Source: Engraulis encrasicolus | Taxonomy: Eukaryota > Chordata > Actinopteri > Clupeiformes > Engraulidae | Direction: 5' to 3' | Assembly: GCF_034702125.1 (NCBI RefSeq) | Contig: NC_085876.1 | Coordinates: 1,764,725 to 1,828,724 of the forward strand | DNA: 64,000 bases | In this document: in pieces, positions 12,011 through 23,188 of the stretch | Numbering within the stretch: the stretch's first letter is position 1 | How the letters are laid out: each line of letters begins with the position of its first letter | The notes under the pieces: generated by a model | Told to the model about the DNA's origin: nothing | What the model saw: only the letters and a program-made list of their open reading frames with translations | Database searches by the model: none | Made by a program: the position numbers and the translations under genes

Positions 12011-12453
12011 TTAAGCCTAAGTAATGAAAGTAAAAAATAAAGCAGAAGTTAAAAAAATAATGAAAAAAAATATAATATGCTTATTATGTAGGCATATGGT
12101 ATGTAGGCCTATAGTGTATCTGTGTTGTGGAAATAGTTGAACAAAATGACCATAATTTAAAAAAAAACTAGCCAAACTCATAGTTTATTTTTGGTGAGAT
12201 AAAAAAATGGCTAGTTGAACTTCTATTTGGCTGGTAAGAAAAAATGTCCACTAGCCAAATTGGCTGGTGGTGGGAAAAGTTAATTTAGAGCCCTGCATAG
12301 GACTCAATGTTAACTGCTAGCATGAAGGTAAAATCTGCACTGCCATACCCAGAGAATGGTTGAAAGTACAGGAGAACGGTAAAACCCTATTATTTAACTC
12401 AAGGGGAGGTGTCAAATAAGCTTATTTCCAAAAATGGGACAGTATCACTTTAA

Positions 12454-12762
12454 GAGTGTACAACAATAAGCAGACAGACAAAATATACATCTTTGGCCCT
12501 ATGCAGTCTATTATGCATTTCATGAAAACAATCATTAATAGGGCATCATCATTTCACAAAAGACAATAATTTGCTGTGGGATATGCCGCATTTGCCATTA
12601 GTCGTTTATCAATATATCATGAAGACAAGGGCATTATCATTTCTTAAAGACAATAGCCTAATTGGGTAGGCCTATTGTCATATTTAACATAGAACTGACA
12701 ATAAAACTTATTACAAATAAATTTAATTACATTACCAAGCCATGGCGAGGTTACTACCTTGC
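12454..12762. other. 3' flank of the decayed hAT gene, no gene seen
   Basis: AT-rich sequence lying between the outer TTAA element and the C-terminal end of the ZMYM1-like pseudogene. It is probably that element's 3' untranslated/terminal region. I could not fix the hAT end. Confidence 0.4.
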
Positions 12763-13906
12763 TTAGAAAAAGGCAACCTTCCGTGCTTTCTTTGCAGCAA
12801 ACTCCGTCACTAAATCCTTGGGGCCAAAACATACCAAGGCGTAACGGAACGGTCGCAGGACGGACGCGGTCTTTGTGTTTAGTTTCGGACGGCGTGTTTT
12901 TCTCTGCCTTTCACACTGACAGCGTTGGCGTGCGCGGACAGTCCTGTTCAAAACCCTCCCCACAGCTAAAGCTAGCGTGCTACTTTGCCATTCATTTGAA
13001 TGAGACACCACCAGTTGCCGGCGTGAAAAATACGCTCGAATTATATTTTCCAAATGCAGCGCGGCGCGGAGCCGGCTCCCGCGCCGATGAAGCCCAACTA
13101 CCGCCGGTTGGTGTGTAAGGACAGATAGGTTTCAATGTATTTTCACCGACGCCGGGAAAAAAGGCGGCCGTTCCGCAACGCTTTACCGCCCTGGGCCTCG
13201 TTTCCGAAAGGGCCTTGAGTACTACTTAACGCTACGTGCTACTTAAAGGATTTATCCGGAGTTGGAACAAGTTTGCCTGATTTTTGCATGTTTGGGATGA
13301 AATACAGTCACTGTAGAGCAAAATCAAGGCAAAAGGATGCGTTTTGAGAAAGTTTGATAATATCACGTTAGCCATTTCAGCTATGCAATATGAAAGATGC
13401 GGGCATCGTTTTTCGGCAGTATTAAATATATGGACTCCGCCATATTACATGTTCGTTGAATTCAAAAAGGAAAAAGGCAAAACAGTCCGAATATGTCCCC
13501 AACAAAATCCAAGGATTTATTGTCTACAAAAAGTATATTTACAGCAGTAGTAACCGATGCTATCTAGAACACTGGATACTACACAAAAAGCATAAGGTAC
13601 ACAAGCATTCAGAGCTCTGGAGATTTCCTGACCTAAATACCCCTGACCGATAACAAACGTTAATGCAGTTTAGGAGAGGTTAGGTAAAAAGAAAACTGCC
13701 CTTCATTTCCCTGCATGTGTATTTTATTTGTTGTCTGTGGATGGGTGCGGTTGTGGGTGTGTGCCTATGTGCCAATCGGATGCTATGAGGGTGTGTTTTG
13801 TCAGTAGATGGGTGTGTTCGTGGGCGTGTGTCTATGTGCAGATGAGCCTATTCTGGGATGTTGTGTGGTTCCGGGGCGGCCATTTTGACTCGTCGATCTG
13901 GATGGG

Positions 13907-13990
13907 CCATCTTCATCCTGTGGTCTTCCTCTGTGCCATCTTCATCCTGTGATCTTCCTCTGTGCCATCTTCATCCTGTGATCCTCATCT
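13907..13990 (+). repeat. Three-copy 30-bp minisatellite
   Basis: Unit ccatcttcatcctgtggtc/ttcctctgtg repeats nearly perfectly three times, the last copy diverging. Confidence 0.85.
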
Positions 13991-14654
13991 GTCCCCCTTT
14001 AACCTGTGAACGACTGGGCATAATCCCCCATCCCCAAACATCAACCATTTCTATAGGGATTAGGACCCCGGGTGGGGCTGGGCCATCCTGGAAACATCAG
14101 GATTACCTGTGGTGCCATCTTGCCCAGGCCCGTCTTGGAGAACATTAACATGATTGCCTTTGAACGAGAACGTAATGGTTCTTGAGGCGTTGGCTCCTGC
14201 GTAACCATCTGTAGACTACCTTTATTCAGTTATTTAGCTGCAAAATGTTCTGGGCCTATTTGTTCGCCATATCCTGTTAATCAAATCATGTTCAGTCATC
14301 TTTGCAATTTTTCATCATCACAACACATATTAGTAAACATTCAATCTTTATTATCAAACATTCTAATTAAATCAACTAACAAACCTAGAGTATCTCTAGT
14401 TATCTAAAAGCTAGTTTCTACTACTGTACAATATCTAACATAAGTTACACACATTTCAAAAACATTTTAACATTCAAAAACATTTTAAAGTCTTGCACAG
14501 CTCAAAACAACGTCACACCTCGTAATATGTTGAGGGTATCCACACATAAACCGAAGTGTCCAAAGTCCTTCATGTATTCTTGAAAGGTCTGCAGAATGTG
14601 TTTTGTGAAGCTACTACCTTGAGAATATCTAAATTACGGTCAAGACAACTATGA

Positions 14655-14859
14655 CGTTTTTTTTTGTACAGTTGTGTTTATACTCAATTTAAATAAAACA
14701 TGTTTGTATGACATCCAATTTTCTTTCAGATTATTTCTTGACAGGCTTTTCAGAATACAACCATATATTCCACTTTTGCATATATGCTTACTGTTAGTTG
14801 AAAATACTTGAAAATGTCAGGGTGGTGCAAGCAGCCTAGCAGCCTTAGACCTCAGAGGG
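14655..14859 (-). mobile_element. piggyBac-like terminal segment, TTAA at 14860-14863
   Basis: The segment ends ...ccttagacctcagaggg next to TTAA and matches 41862-42055 in inverted orientation for about 200 bp. The CCCTnTG-type terminus next to TTAA is piggyBac-like. The other end was not located, so this may be part of a longer element (see 14220-14655, AT-rich, nothing recognised). Confidence 0.6.
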
Positions 14860-16300
14860 TTAAGAGCGACGCTACGAATTATCTTAGAGGCTGTGCACGC
14901 GCGTTCATGTACGAGTGTCTTTGGGAAACAGTCGTAGGAAATCTAAGAACATTCGTAGGATCACTGGTTAACGACACACGTAAGGCTAAGAACCATCGTT
15001 ATCGGGAAACGAGGCCCTGGTGTGTAAGACCCCTTATAATCCAATTTGCAGGCAACCTCGTTGATTCAATTGAAGAGCGAGCCCGCACAGTCTGTCTTGC
15101 GACATTGTGGTGCGCCAATAGTTTTTAATGATTTTTAATTTCGAGAAGCTCCGTTCCCCTGATGCAACGCTTACTGGGATTGTCAGTAGGCGCCTCAGTT
15201 TGGGAATGTTCCTTCGATCCCTCCCAATGTGTTTTGAGGGCCGCATCTGTTCCCTCTGGAATTATATCTCGCAGTGCTCTCAACTCCTGGAAAAGGTCCG
15301 ATGCATTTATATCCTGGTATACAGGTGTGTTCAGAGTATCGCCCAGTTTTGCACACTGCCTGTGCAGTTCTCCCTCGTCCATGTCGCAAAGCTTTTTCAG
15401 ATCAAAGAGAAAGCCGAACATTTCCCCAAACCATTGCATTTCATTAAAACGTGTTCTCAGAGCAGTAAGAGCTTGGTCCACGACAACCAAGAAATAATCC
15501 GTTACAAATGCTTGCTCTGCATTGGGAGAGTATTCGTTATTGTTCTCGTCCTGTTTGGGCTTAATGCGCCGTGTTGCCCTCAGCTCAGGCTCAATATCCA
15601 TCTCCGTTGCAGAGGACTTAGCTGACGCGAATCCATTTTCTCTGTATTTTTTCATACAGTTAATTAGTCCGTTTAGCTGGGACAAGGCCACGTCTAGCTG
15701 CAGGTCCCTTGACTGGAGGTTCTTACTGACAGTGTTTATGGCAAACAGAATGTCATACCACATCACCAATGACAAAATTAATTCGAAGGTTTGCATTTCA
15801 TTCGCCAGTGACATGGCTTCACTCTTAATTTTGGCGTCATTTCTTTGTGCTGAAACGTCATGCAAAGCATCAATGACTTTGCTTGTTTGGTAACGAATTG
15901 CCACGCGACATTCCCAGCGAGTTTCAGACAGGGGCTTTAAAGTGAGAGACGGCACTTTGGATTTCAGTGTTTGGCGGAGCCTGCAAAAAAAGTGTACAGC
16001 CTCTTAACAATGACAAATAAGGACATCACTTTTGGACAGCTCTAAGCCATGTCACCAAGAGTCAAATTAAGACTATGCCAACCGCAAGGCATAAAGTAAG
16101 CGCGAGAATTGAGGCGGTGTACATGACCCCTTCACGTTTCCCTTTCATGTTTGCCCCGTTATCGTATCCTTGGCCACAGAAGTCATTTATGTCAAAGGAT
16201 AACTGCGGTATTTTCAACATTAAGCCTAATTTCCGAGTTATCTGCAAGGTTCTAGAACTCCCCTCACCGTTATTTTGATGTTTACTGCTGTGTCGGGTAT

Positions 16301-16642
16301 TTGCCTTATTTTGATTCATCCCAACCTGCTTCAGAATGGCAAGTTACCTGCATGTCCAACCAGGTCCTTACTCAACTCACCGGAGTGGTTACTGGTCATC
16401 CATATCAAAATTTGTTGCGAAAAGATGCTTCTGTCATGTTTTATTTGGCAGCTCGTTCATGCACGAGCTATTTTCTAAGCCATCACACAGCCATGGATAA
16501 ACTTCCACTCAGCAGTTAAATCTGATGTCCTACACTCCACACCACTTGATGGCGCCATTGAGGTCGATTGTTCATTGTCCTTGAGCACGTAAAATAAATA
16601 GAGAAACTAGGCAGTCAGTAACACAGATATCCTATAGGAAGA
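16301..16642. other. Upstream part of the decayed hAT, no gene recognised
   Basis: Short frames only. Probably the 5' portion or flank of the ZMYM1-like element, but no domain is readable. Confidence 0.35.
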
Positions 16643-16848
16643 CTAGATACGTCATCGCGTATTTCAAGCACGTCCGCACAGGTCGGCCATATTAGCACAG
16701 CCTGAACTCTCCACAGACCCTCTGTTACACCTGAAGTTAACTGAAGAATTGAAAAGTTGAGATGCTGAAATATGTATACTGTTATTTCGCTGAAATATTG
16801 ACACGTGTATATAAATGGTAGGGCTCCTTAAAACTTAAGCGGAGTCAC
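16643..16848 (+). repeat. Dispersed 200-bp repeat, copy 1
   Basis: Starts actagatacgtcatcgcg and ends ctccttaaaacttaag. It matches 55674-55873 in direct orientation with scattered substitutions. The family was not identified. Confidence 0.8.
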
Positions 16849-16876
16849 TCCACTGACTGGCCACCAAAAAATTCGA

Positions 16877-17456
16877 GACTGCAGCCCCCCCACCTTTACA
16901 CTGACTCCAATGAAGCACTCAAGCAATCGATCATAAAATGGCATTAAACTTTCGCTTGCAGAGACATGAAACTCACCGAGTGGTCAGACATGGGCAGCGA
17001 TACGTTGGCTCAAAAATCACCACGAAATACACTTCCAGAGATTATCATTATTGTCCGTCTTGATTGATTGTATTGGTTTGACTAGTATTACTCCGCGTGA
17101 TCGGAAATAGGGGTGTGTTTGTTTACGTTTACGTTTGTATGCAAGCTGTAGTTTTTGTAGCCAGTCCCGCTCAAAGACCATTCTACCTCGCTCCTTGATG
17201 TCTACACAAACAACACACTATCGCTTCCTACTGGCTGGATGTCTACTGCTATTCAACGGCGTCTGGGGAAAAATAGGTCCGCCAAATGCTAAACAACAGA
17301 AGGCATATTTCGCTGCAATTTTCGGGTCAATTAACACTGTCTACCACTGACCACACAGCGAGTTCCATGTCTTTTCGAACGAAAGTTTAATGCCATTTTA
17401 TAATCGATTGCTTGAGTGCTCCATTGGAGTCAATGTAAAGGTGGGGGGGCTGCAGT
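16877..17456. mobile_element. Inverted-repeat element, copy 1 (about 580 bp)
   Basis: Opens gactgcagcccccccacc and closes with the reverse complement. The inverted ends extend about 80 bp through 'actccaatg', 'gcactcaagcaatcgat' and 'aaaatggcattaaactttcg'. The interior matches 37640-38145 inverted. No coding sequence. Target duplication not resolved. Confidence 0.8.
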
Positions 17457-17809
17457 CTTGGATACCCAAATGCTCCGTTCAGCACCAATTGTCAAAAAAT
17501 AAAGCACTAAGTGGTCCTTGGAATTTAGCCTTACTTTGGCCATTTTTGGGAAAATTTGTCCCGCATCAACACATTGCATAGGCATGTCACACTGCAGGAA
17601 AATGAAGTCACACCACAGGAAATTCACTGCATTATGGCCATTTTAATCCTTTTGTTTACATGACTGACATCTGAGCTCATGCTAACTTGATAATATGTGT
17701 TTTCATTTATATAAAAAACTTGACCAGTCACACCACAGGACACCATAAAATGAACCTAAGCATTGCGTGACAGAAACATTGCAATATGAAGACATATTTA
17801 TGTCATGTC

Positions 17810-18766
17810 CAGACCAAGAGCGAACTACGCTGCCTGGTAGCGTGGGTAGCAGAAGAAGTTTCGCCTTGAATTCGCTCCAGACGCAGCATTGACATGTTTG
17901 ATTTACCTAATCACATCACGGCTCTGGCTTGACAGGCTGGGACATTCGTTGATATGAACATTCCTATAGAGCTCTTCAGCGTTGACGTCAACTTGTATGC
18001 GGCGTTTGGACTACCGGTTCGATGGCGATTTTTTACATTGCAAAACGCCATAGAGATTCAGGTTTGGCAAAAATATAAGTTGCACGGCAACAACGAACAT
18101 TAGCGTGTCCCCGCATCCCTTTCTCATTAGTGGAACGGATCGTATCATCATGTTGGTGTATTCACATGTTAAATCATGACGATTATAATTCAATATTGCT
18201 AACCCCTTTCTGATCATTAAAACTTCCGAACTACATACTTTCCTTTGGTTGCCATGGGTACAACCCTCCGCACGTACATGCCGTTAGATACAGGCGCCGC
18301 TTCTGTAGTCGCCAAAAGCTTCCGGGTTTAGCATATGGACGCAACATCGTATTTATGTCGAAGTTTGACACAAAATGATCAACCATGTCATACCTACAGC
18401 CTATTTTTAACACCCTCGACAGTTTGCGGGGGTTCGCTAACCGCGTGCTTGCACTCGGAGCTTATTTGAAATTTACCCCTATTCATTCTCAATGGAGGCC
18501 GGAAGCCGATACGAACCAGGAAGTCCTTAAATGCTAACATTAAAGACTACAATCTACTACATGCTTCCGCGTTACTGAAGAACTCTATTGTTTTTCGCCA
18601 AACCGCGTCATAGCGAAGTCGCCTACGATTAGATTTTGTTTAATCGTTAAAATTCACTCTGGTCGCTCAGGAAGCTTCGCCCCTGGCGAATTCGCTTTGG
18701 TAGCGCTGGTCGCATGCCCTCCATAGAGAAATAATGACTTCCGTCGCTCCATTCGCTCTTGGTCTG
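17810..18766. mobile_element. Unclassified DNA transposon with CAGACCAAGAGCGAA ends
   Basis: A perfect 15-bp terminal inverted repeat bounds 957 bp. The CA...TG ends fit hAT, but I see no matching 8-bp target duplication. No transposase. 'gaagcttcgcc' and 'cgaattcgct' palindromic words lie near the right end. Confidence 0.65.
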
Positions 18767-19190
18767 TACACGGCGTAAGAGGTTAATAGTCACCTTAAAC
18801 TGCCACAGCACTCTCCAATAACTGACTGTACTGAACGGTACTGACTGGTTAGGAGACAGTCTTTAAGACCCTTGTAGGTGGGCTTGCAGCTTCCCGTTCC
18901 CGTTTTTTTCTCCATTGGGTAATTCACGTACATAAGAAAAGTCCTCTGAAAAGTCTTTTGTCCGGGGCCAGGGGGAAATCATAGTTGCACACCTTGACTG
19001 GTCCTTTTTGGACAAGCAAGTCCAACATCTGGCCATTACGTTGTTCAGGCCAAGTACCTGGGTCGCTCAAATCTCCCTGTGCTGGGGTGCTGCATCAGTT
19101 GTCGAGTCGCTGTTTGTAGCCGCATTTGCTTGGTAGCCTGCCAAGTACGAATTAGAGATGTACGGTTCAAATTTAGTATGATACACACAA
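18767..19190. other. Intergenic, nothing recognised
   Basis: Contains a word (gtgctggggtgctgca...catcagt) that recurs at about 20400. The sequence on either side of the 19195-20300 element may therefore belong to one older repeat. Confidence 0.4.
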
Positions 19191-19194
19191 TCTA

Positions 19195-20302
19195 TAGGTT
19201 TACATGAGACACTTAAGTCCGATTTAACTCACTTTAAATCTGATTAAAACTTAATTCCACTCTGAAAATATCATGTAAACACTTGCCGAACAGGATTTAG
19301 GTTTATTCCAATTTAAACTTAAATCCGATTAAACACGTTCCTCTGTCATGTAACCTTTTATTCAGAATTACAATAAATCCAGTCGTTCCACGCATGCTCG
19401 TTGACCACACGATGGCGCCAAGAGCCCGTGCTCTTTGCCAGTGAGAAAAAAATGGCGGCACTTCCTGTTAGGGATGCAAATTATCGATTAATTCATTAAT
19501 AATTAGTTGATGGTCTTAGCGATCGACTTGCGATTAATTAATAAGCTGCGTTTTCCCCCCGAAATCTCAATATTTCTCAGAAAAAAACTACTAAATCTAA
19601 TTTTTTTACTTAAAAATTGAAATAAAATAACACATTTAAATGAATTCTATTTCAATTCTTTAATACAAAAGTGATTTAAATATTCCCACTATTCACACCC
19701 CTCTTCACACACTCTCTTCACATGCCCATTTCACCTGGGTCTCTTGTCAGTTGAATTGTCGATTAATGTTTTTTAATCGATTAATGCATTGATCGATTAA
19801 TCGTTTGCATTCCTACTTCCTGTTGATTTTCACATGAAAGTTTTGCTTAATTTTAAGTTCCTAAGCGACTATAAGTGTTGTGGCTTCCATATATTGATGT
19901 AAAAGTGCCCCACGAAGTAATTAAGCACAACAAAGTTAGTCCACATCACCCTTTCAGCAGTTCATTTTTCTAAGCTAGGTGGGTGCTAACTAGCATGTGA
20001 AAGAACCAGACCCAAAGGGGATTTCTCCAGCCTTGAGTCCACTGAGGGAATTCATTTTCGGGCTGAAGATTAGCTTCTGTCCCAGTAGTAAACAGAGTTC
20101 CCCGGAGGTTTGGCGACCACGCCCCCACGCCTTATTTGGCTCACTCAGCACGTGCGTCCAATCGCAATGCTTTATTTTCCCCAGACGTTTAATCGCATTT
20201 AAGTGAAAGTGCCATGTATACACGTCGCAAAATAACTCTTAATCCGATCTATTTAAATGTCAATTATTAAATCGGACTTAAAAGCATCATGTAACCGTAG
20301 CC
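19195..20302. mobile_element. DNA transposon with GGTTACATGA-type ends
   Basis: Left end ggtttacatgagacacttaagtccgattta pairs with the inverse of taaatcggacttaaaagcatcatgtaacc at the right. The imperfect inverted repeat is about 35 bp, with more distant 'aatccgat' repeats inside. Boundaries are good to a few bases. It hosts the hAT MITE at 19469-19815. No coding sequence. Confidence 0.65.
19469..19815. mobile_element. hAT MITE with CTTCCTGT target duplication
   Basis: Ends TAGGGATGCAAA / TTTGCATTCCTA are flanked by the perfect 8-bp duplication CTTCCTGT at 19461-19468 and 19816-19823. The inner arms are AT-rich repeats of 'atcgattaat'. 347 bp, non-autonomous. Confidence 0.92.
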
Positions 20303-20934
20303 AATGTCTCAGTTTACAATGACACAAGTCAAGAATGAAATTTAAAATCCTTTTTGTTCCTCACCTTGAATATCCTCCTCCGTTTCGATACAAGCCTCTG
20401 CTGGGTGCTGGGGTGCTGCACTTGCATCAGTCGTAGTTCTACCATAGAAGACTCGATAGACAAAATGAAATGAAAGGTATTTATTAACATACAGGGAGGC
20501 AACATTTCTCTTTGGCGCAGGTCCCCGACCTGCAGAATATAATTTGTGAAACGGGGGGCTCATATCCTGCCGATGATGAGGCAGGGGGCGAAGCCTACCC
20601 CCATTACAGGACAGGGACCAACTGGTGACGGTGGCTCATGGGGATAAAGCTGAATGAGGCTGAAGCGGACCAGGGAACCAGGACATCGGGAGACGGAGGT
20701 TGAAGGAGATGGGGTCCAAGGAGCCGGAGGTTGAAGGGGATGGAGGTGGAAGGGGATGGAGGCAGGGCATTGGCTTCTGCTTACTCTGAGTAGCAAAGAG
20801 CAGAAACAGACAAAGAGTTTTAAAACCAAGGCGTAGACATTCTATTGGCTGAAAGCTGAGGATAAGCGAGTGACGTGGCGGGATTACCCGACCGGTAGAT
20901 GTGATAGGATAATTAAGGCAGTGTGTGTGCCGTG
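20303..20934. other. Intergenic, with short GGA-rich tandem repeat
   Basis: At about 20690-20765 units of 'ggaggttgaaggggatgg' repeat imperfectly. Reading frames through it are low-complexity and not convincing. Confidence 0.45.
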
Positions 20935-22062
20935 ACAGATCGTCAGGTGTGCCGTGGAAAATTCTTGGGGATATTTTTTTTTCGGTGAACATCGTTATTA
21001 TCAGCAAATAATGCCTGTCATTTCATCTAGTAGCCTATGTGTCTGCAGGTTGGCTGGCGTCCTAAGCATGAAATAATTCCTTATCACTAGGTGGCAGCAG
21101 GTAGCTAATTGCCCTAACAAAAAACGTCCATCAGCTGCTAGTCAAATCCTCCTGATGGTTAACTTTGCTAGCGCTGTTCATTAATTGGGTCAGAAAACCA
21201 AAATCCTACCCTGAAACAGAATTGTGTTTTGCTTACAACCTTACTGAAAAGTTAAACGAGTGAGGTGGTGGCATGATTGAGCACACAACGTAGTTTGTTG
21301 GTCCGCGTGCTTTCTAGTCGAGTGTGAGGATGCCGAGACCCTTCAAGCCAGACTATCCAACTGCTGGTAAGCATAATTAGCCCGGTTTTAGGGAAAGGGG
21401 AAAGCGATTACCTCCTGTTACCTCGCGGGGAAACTTGCACCTTTGTCACAAACACCCCAGGCACAATTTCCAATCAGTTTTTAATAATAATATGACCGTA
21501 ATATCTTGCATTTGAAAACATGAGATTTCCGCTTTGAGTTCATGGAGCGCTGTCAAACTGTCCGACTTCTTCTGACCGACCTCGTCCTTTTGCAGCGCTG
21601 TGATTGTGGTCAAACAGCATTTTAGGGCGGGCATGAGTCAAAGGTGAAAGACGCACAGGTTTCACATTAAGATTAAGTGAGTAAAATATCAGAGGTTGAT
21701 ATTTGTACATATGCATCTTGAGTGAAATATTTCCCAAATGTTGCTATTGTCAGAATAAGCATTATTTTCTGTATTCCTGCTAATAGAATGCTTTTGGACA
21801 GAATAGGCCTACTTTGAAGTTTATAGCATTAAGTGCTCTTTTTATTTGAAAGAGGAAATATAAAATATGACAAAAAAAAAAATACAGTTTTGTGTTTATT
21901 TGATTGCTATTCAAGACACTTTGTAGCCGCCTATATTATAGTCATTCTTATCAGAGAATAATTTGTTTTCATTATTTCATCATTTTTGGTTGGTGATGTG
22001 CCGCAAGATTTTTTCAAGGGAAAAAGTGTGCCTTGGCACAAAAAAGGTTTGGAAACACTGAA
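20935..22062 (+). mobile_element. hAT element with CAGTGTTTCC-type end, 5'-truncated copy
   Basis: Aligns, inverted, with the outer parts of 50996-52681. Shared blocks include gtgtgccgtggaaaattcttgg, cttatcactaggtg, the 'gcacctttgtcacaaacacc' block and the end ggtttggaaacactg at 22062. The terminal TIR on the left is missing. Relative to the other copy it has about 300 bp extra (21128-21430). That stretch includes an exon-like segment, ATGCCGAGACCC...CTGCTG followed by GTAAGC, at about 21330-21366. It could be a remnant of the autonomous element. Confidence 0.75.
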
Positions 22063-23180
22063 TTAAGGGCATTGATGAGTGAGGTACAGTCTTGTCTTCC
22101 TAGCAGAACTTCACGCCACGGCTTACATTTCTAGTCGAGTTGCCTATTGTACTAGTCCCATTTAGGCCTACTTGATTGTCTGCCAAGAGAAGTACGGCCC
22201 AACTTTACACACAGGATACACACACAATGCCTCAATTTACAAGAACAGAAATCAAACGCTAACGTCACAGTCCTGAACGGCGCTAATAACATCAGCATTG
22301 AAGTCTACGTTCTCAGCGCGGTCATTTCCCCGATCTGTCTGCTGTTGCTCGGCTACAACCCGAGGATGGCCCATCAAATCGATCCAGAGACCCATGAAGT
22401 GTCTTGTTGAACGCTTTTTGTTTGTTTGTCCTTTTTTCGTTTAGTTTTCGTTTGTATGCCACACGGAAAACGAAAGTTGGCCAGATTTCTATGTGTTTTC
22501 ACATGATGGCAGAACTTTTGAAAGTCCACAGTTAAATGTGGACAAATCTTACAGACATACATTACTGAACTGAACTAGAATTGAGCTAGCTTGCTGGTTG
22601 GCGATTCATACTTGGCTAACTTCCACCTACGTACATCCACCTTAGTGGTTAAAGGGATAATGATGACGACAACTGTAATTCAAATTTCCATACAATTCAT
22701 ACTGTCATGAAGTCTATTACCTTGTTCACGGACTTACTTTGTTTTGTTTTTTTTGTCTTCCAAATACTGTCACACTCTCAGGTGAAAATGCAGAGTGGTG
22801 CTGCTCTGTGTCGTGTCGAAAGACAGTAGCCCGCGTCTGCCAGTTCAGTTGCATTGGCAGCGAGCTGGCTACAGAGAGACACAAGCGTCAAAAAGTTGAG
22901 AAGTTGTATAATACTGCATCTGTTTTTACAACGCCCAGTGACATACTGTTATTTTTTTTAAAAAGCATAACCGTCGCACAAAATTCCCAAGATGCAGTGC
23001 CAAATACAGTTATATACTCCCAAAATTAGCTAATGTATTTTACTGTTTGTTATGCAGTTCTATACTCTAGAATTTACAGAAAAGTCTAACAGTGAAGTGT
23101 GCCTCACTCAACACTTTCATCTGAAACACTCATCCATTTCAACTCTGCCCGGAAAACATCCCTCACACGCAGTTCTCAGT
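22063..23180. other. Intergenic, no gene recognised
   Basis: Around 22195-22265 the words 'gccaagagaagtacgg' and 'gatacacacacaatg' echo 19140-19190, suggesting a second copy of an older repeat. A 96-aa frame at 22739-23029 has no recognisable domain and a poly-T start. Confidence 0.4.
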
Positions 23181-23188
23181 GCCAATGA

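Larger units (their letters stand above)
2373..12449. mobile_element. Outer TTAA-flanked DNA transposon, split by a Kolobok element
   Basis: The ends are inverted repeats starting AGTGATACTGTCCC. About 88 bp match perfectly, then about 60 bp match with mismatches. They are flanked by TTAA at 2369-2372 and 12450-12453. After removing the inner element (3626-12010) and one TTAA, about 1.69 kb remains. Subterminal sequence on both sides contains 'agggctctaaat' words and 'ggctagt' motifs. The left arm carries an extra perfect hairpin at 2519-2559. No transposase is visible in the outer portion, so it is probably a non-autonomous Kolobok/piggyBac-like element. At about 3342-3371 an ATG-led exon-like stretch follows a poly-Lys/Asp coding-like run, which could be captured host sequence. 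That last point is inference. Confidence 0.85.
13194..15016. mobile_element. PIF/Harbinger-like element, CTG target duplication
   Basis: Terminal repeats GGCCTCGTTTCC / GGAAACGAGGCC are flanked by CTG at 13191-13193 and 15017-15019. A 3-bp CWG duplication is a Harbinger hallmark. Removing 1,823 bp plus one CTG restores the MITE end seen intact at 28.95 kb. No transposase was found. Inside are a 30-bp minisatellite (13907-13990) and, at about 14655-14859, a piggyBac-like end shared with 41862-42055. The element is therefore composite. Confidence 0.8.
12820..15032 (-). mobile_element. 387-bp MITE copy 1, interrupted by a Harbinger-like element
   Basis: The ends GGGGCCAAAACATACCAAGGCG and GTGTAAGACCC are flanked by CTT at 12817-12819 and 15033-15035. 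Without the inner insertion it is 387 bp and aligns along its length, inverted, with 28945-29328. It has a GC-rich core (gcgcggcgcggagccggctcccgcgcc). The 3-bp target site suggests a non-autonomous PIF/Harbinger relative, but the class is uncertain. It landed in the C-terminal coding region of the hAT transposase. Confidence 0.8.
12763..16300 (-). pseudogene. ZMYM1-like hAT transposase, frameshifted and split by nested insertions
   Basis: Minus-strand frames carry hAT landmarks in order. First comes DINDFCGQGYDNGANMKGK (about 16200), then after a frameshift FMPCG.HSLNLTLGDMA (about 16070). ETRWECRVAIRY follows (about 15910), with a long open block at 15125-15955. After another frameshift come SVASGERSFSKLKIIKNYWRTTMSQDRL (dimerisation region, about 15110-15180) and LQIGL. 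The gene resumes beyond the insertion at 12816 with KDLVTEFAAKKARKVAFF and a stop at 12763. Proteins annotated as 'zinc finger MYM-type protein 1-like' in fish are this hAT class. The N-terminal zinc finger and the element ends are not identified. At least two frameshifts, one stop and a 2.2-kb insertion make it dead. Confidence 0.85.

Noticed and set aside
12759..13118. 119-aa and 96-aa frames over the GC-rich MITE core (also 29033-29257)
   Set aside because: The same sequence occurs twice as a non-autonomous element; frames exist on both strands. Only the 12763-12816 minus segment is hAT-derived.
15128..15893. Plus-strand frames of 165 and 123 aa
   Set aside because: Antisense shadows of the minus-strand hAT transposase.
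22374..22562. Frame with a C..C...H...H spacing (MYVCKICPHLTVDFQKFCHHVKTH)
   Set aside because: Looks like a lone C2H2-type zinc finger, but with only one finger, no linker and no neighbouring exons it is not convincing; noted in case a gene fragment lies here.
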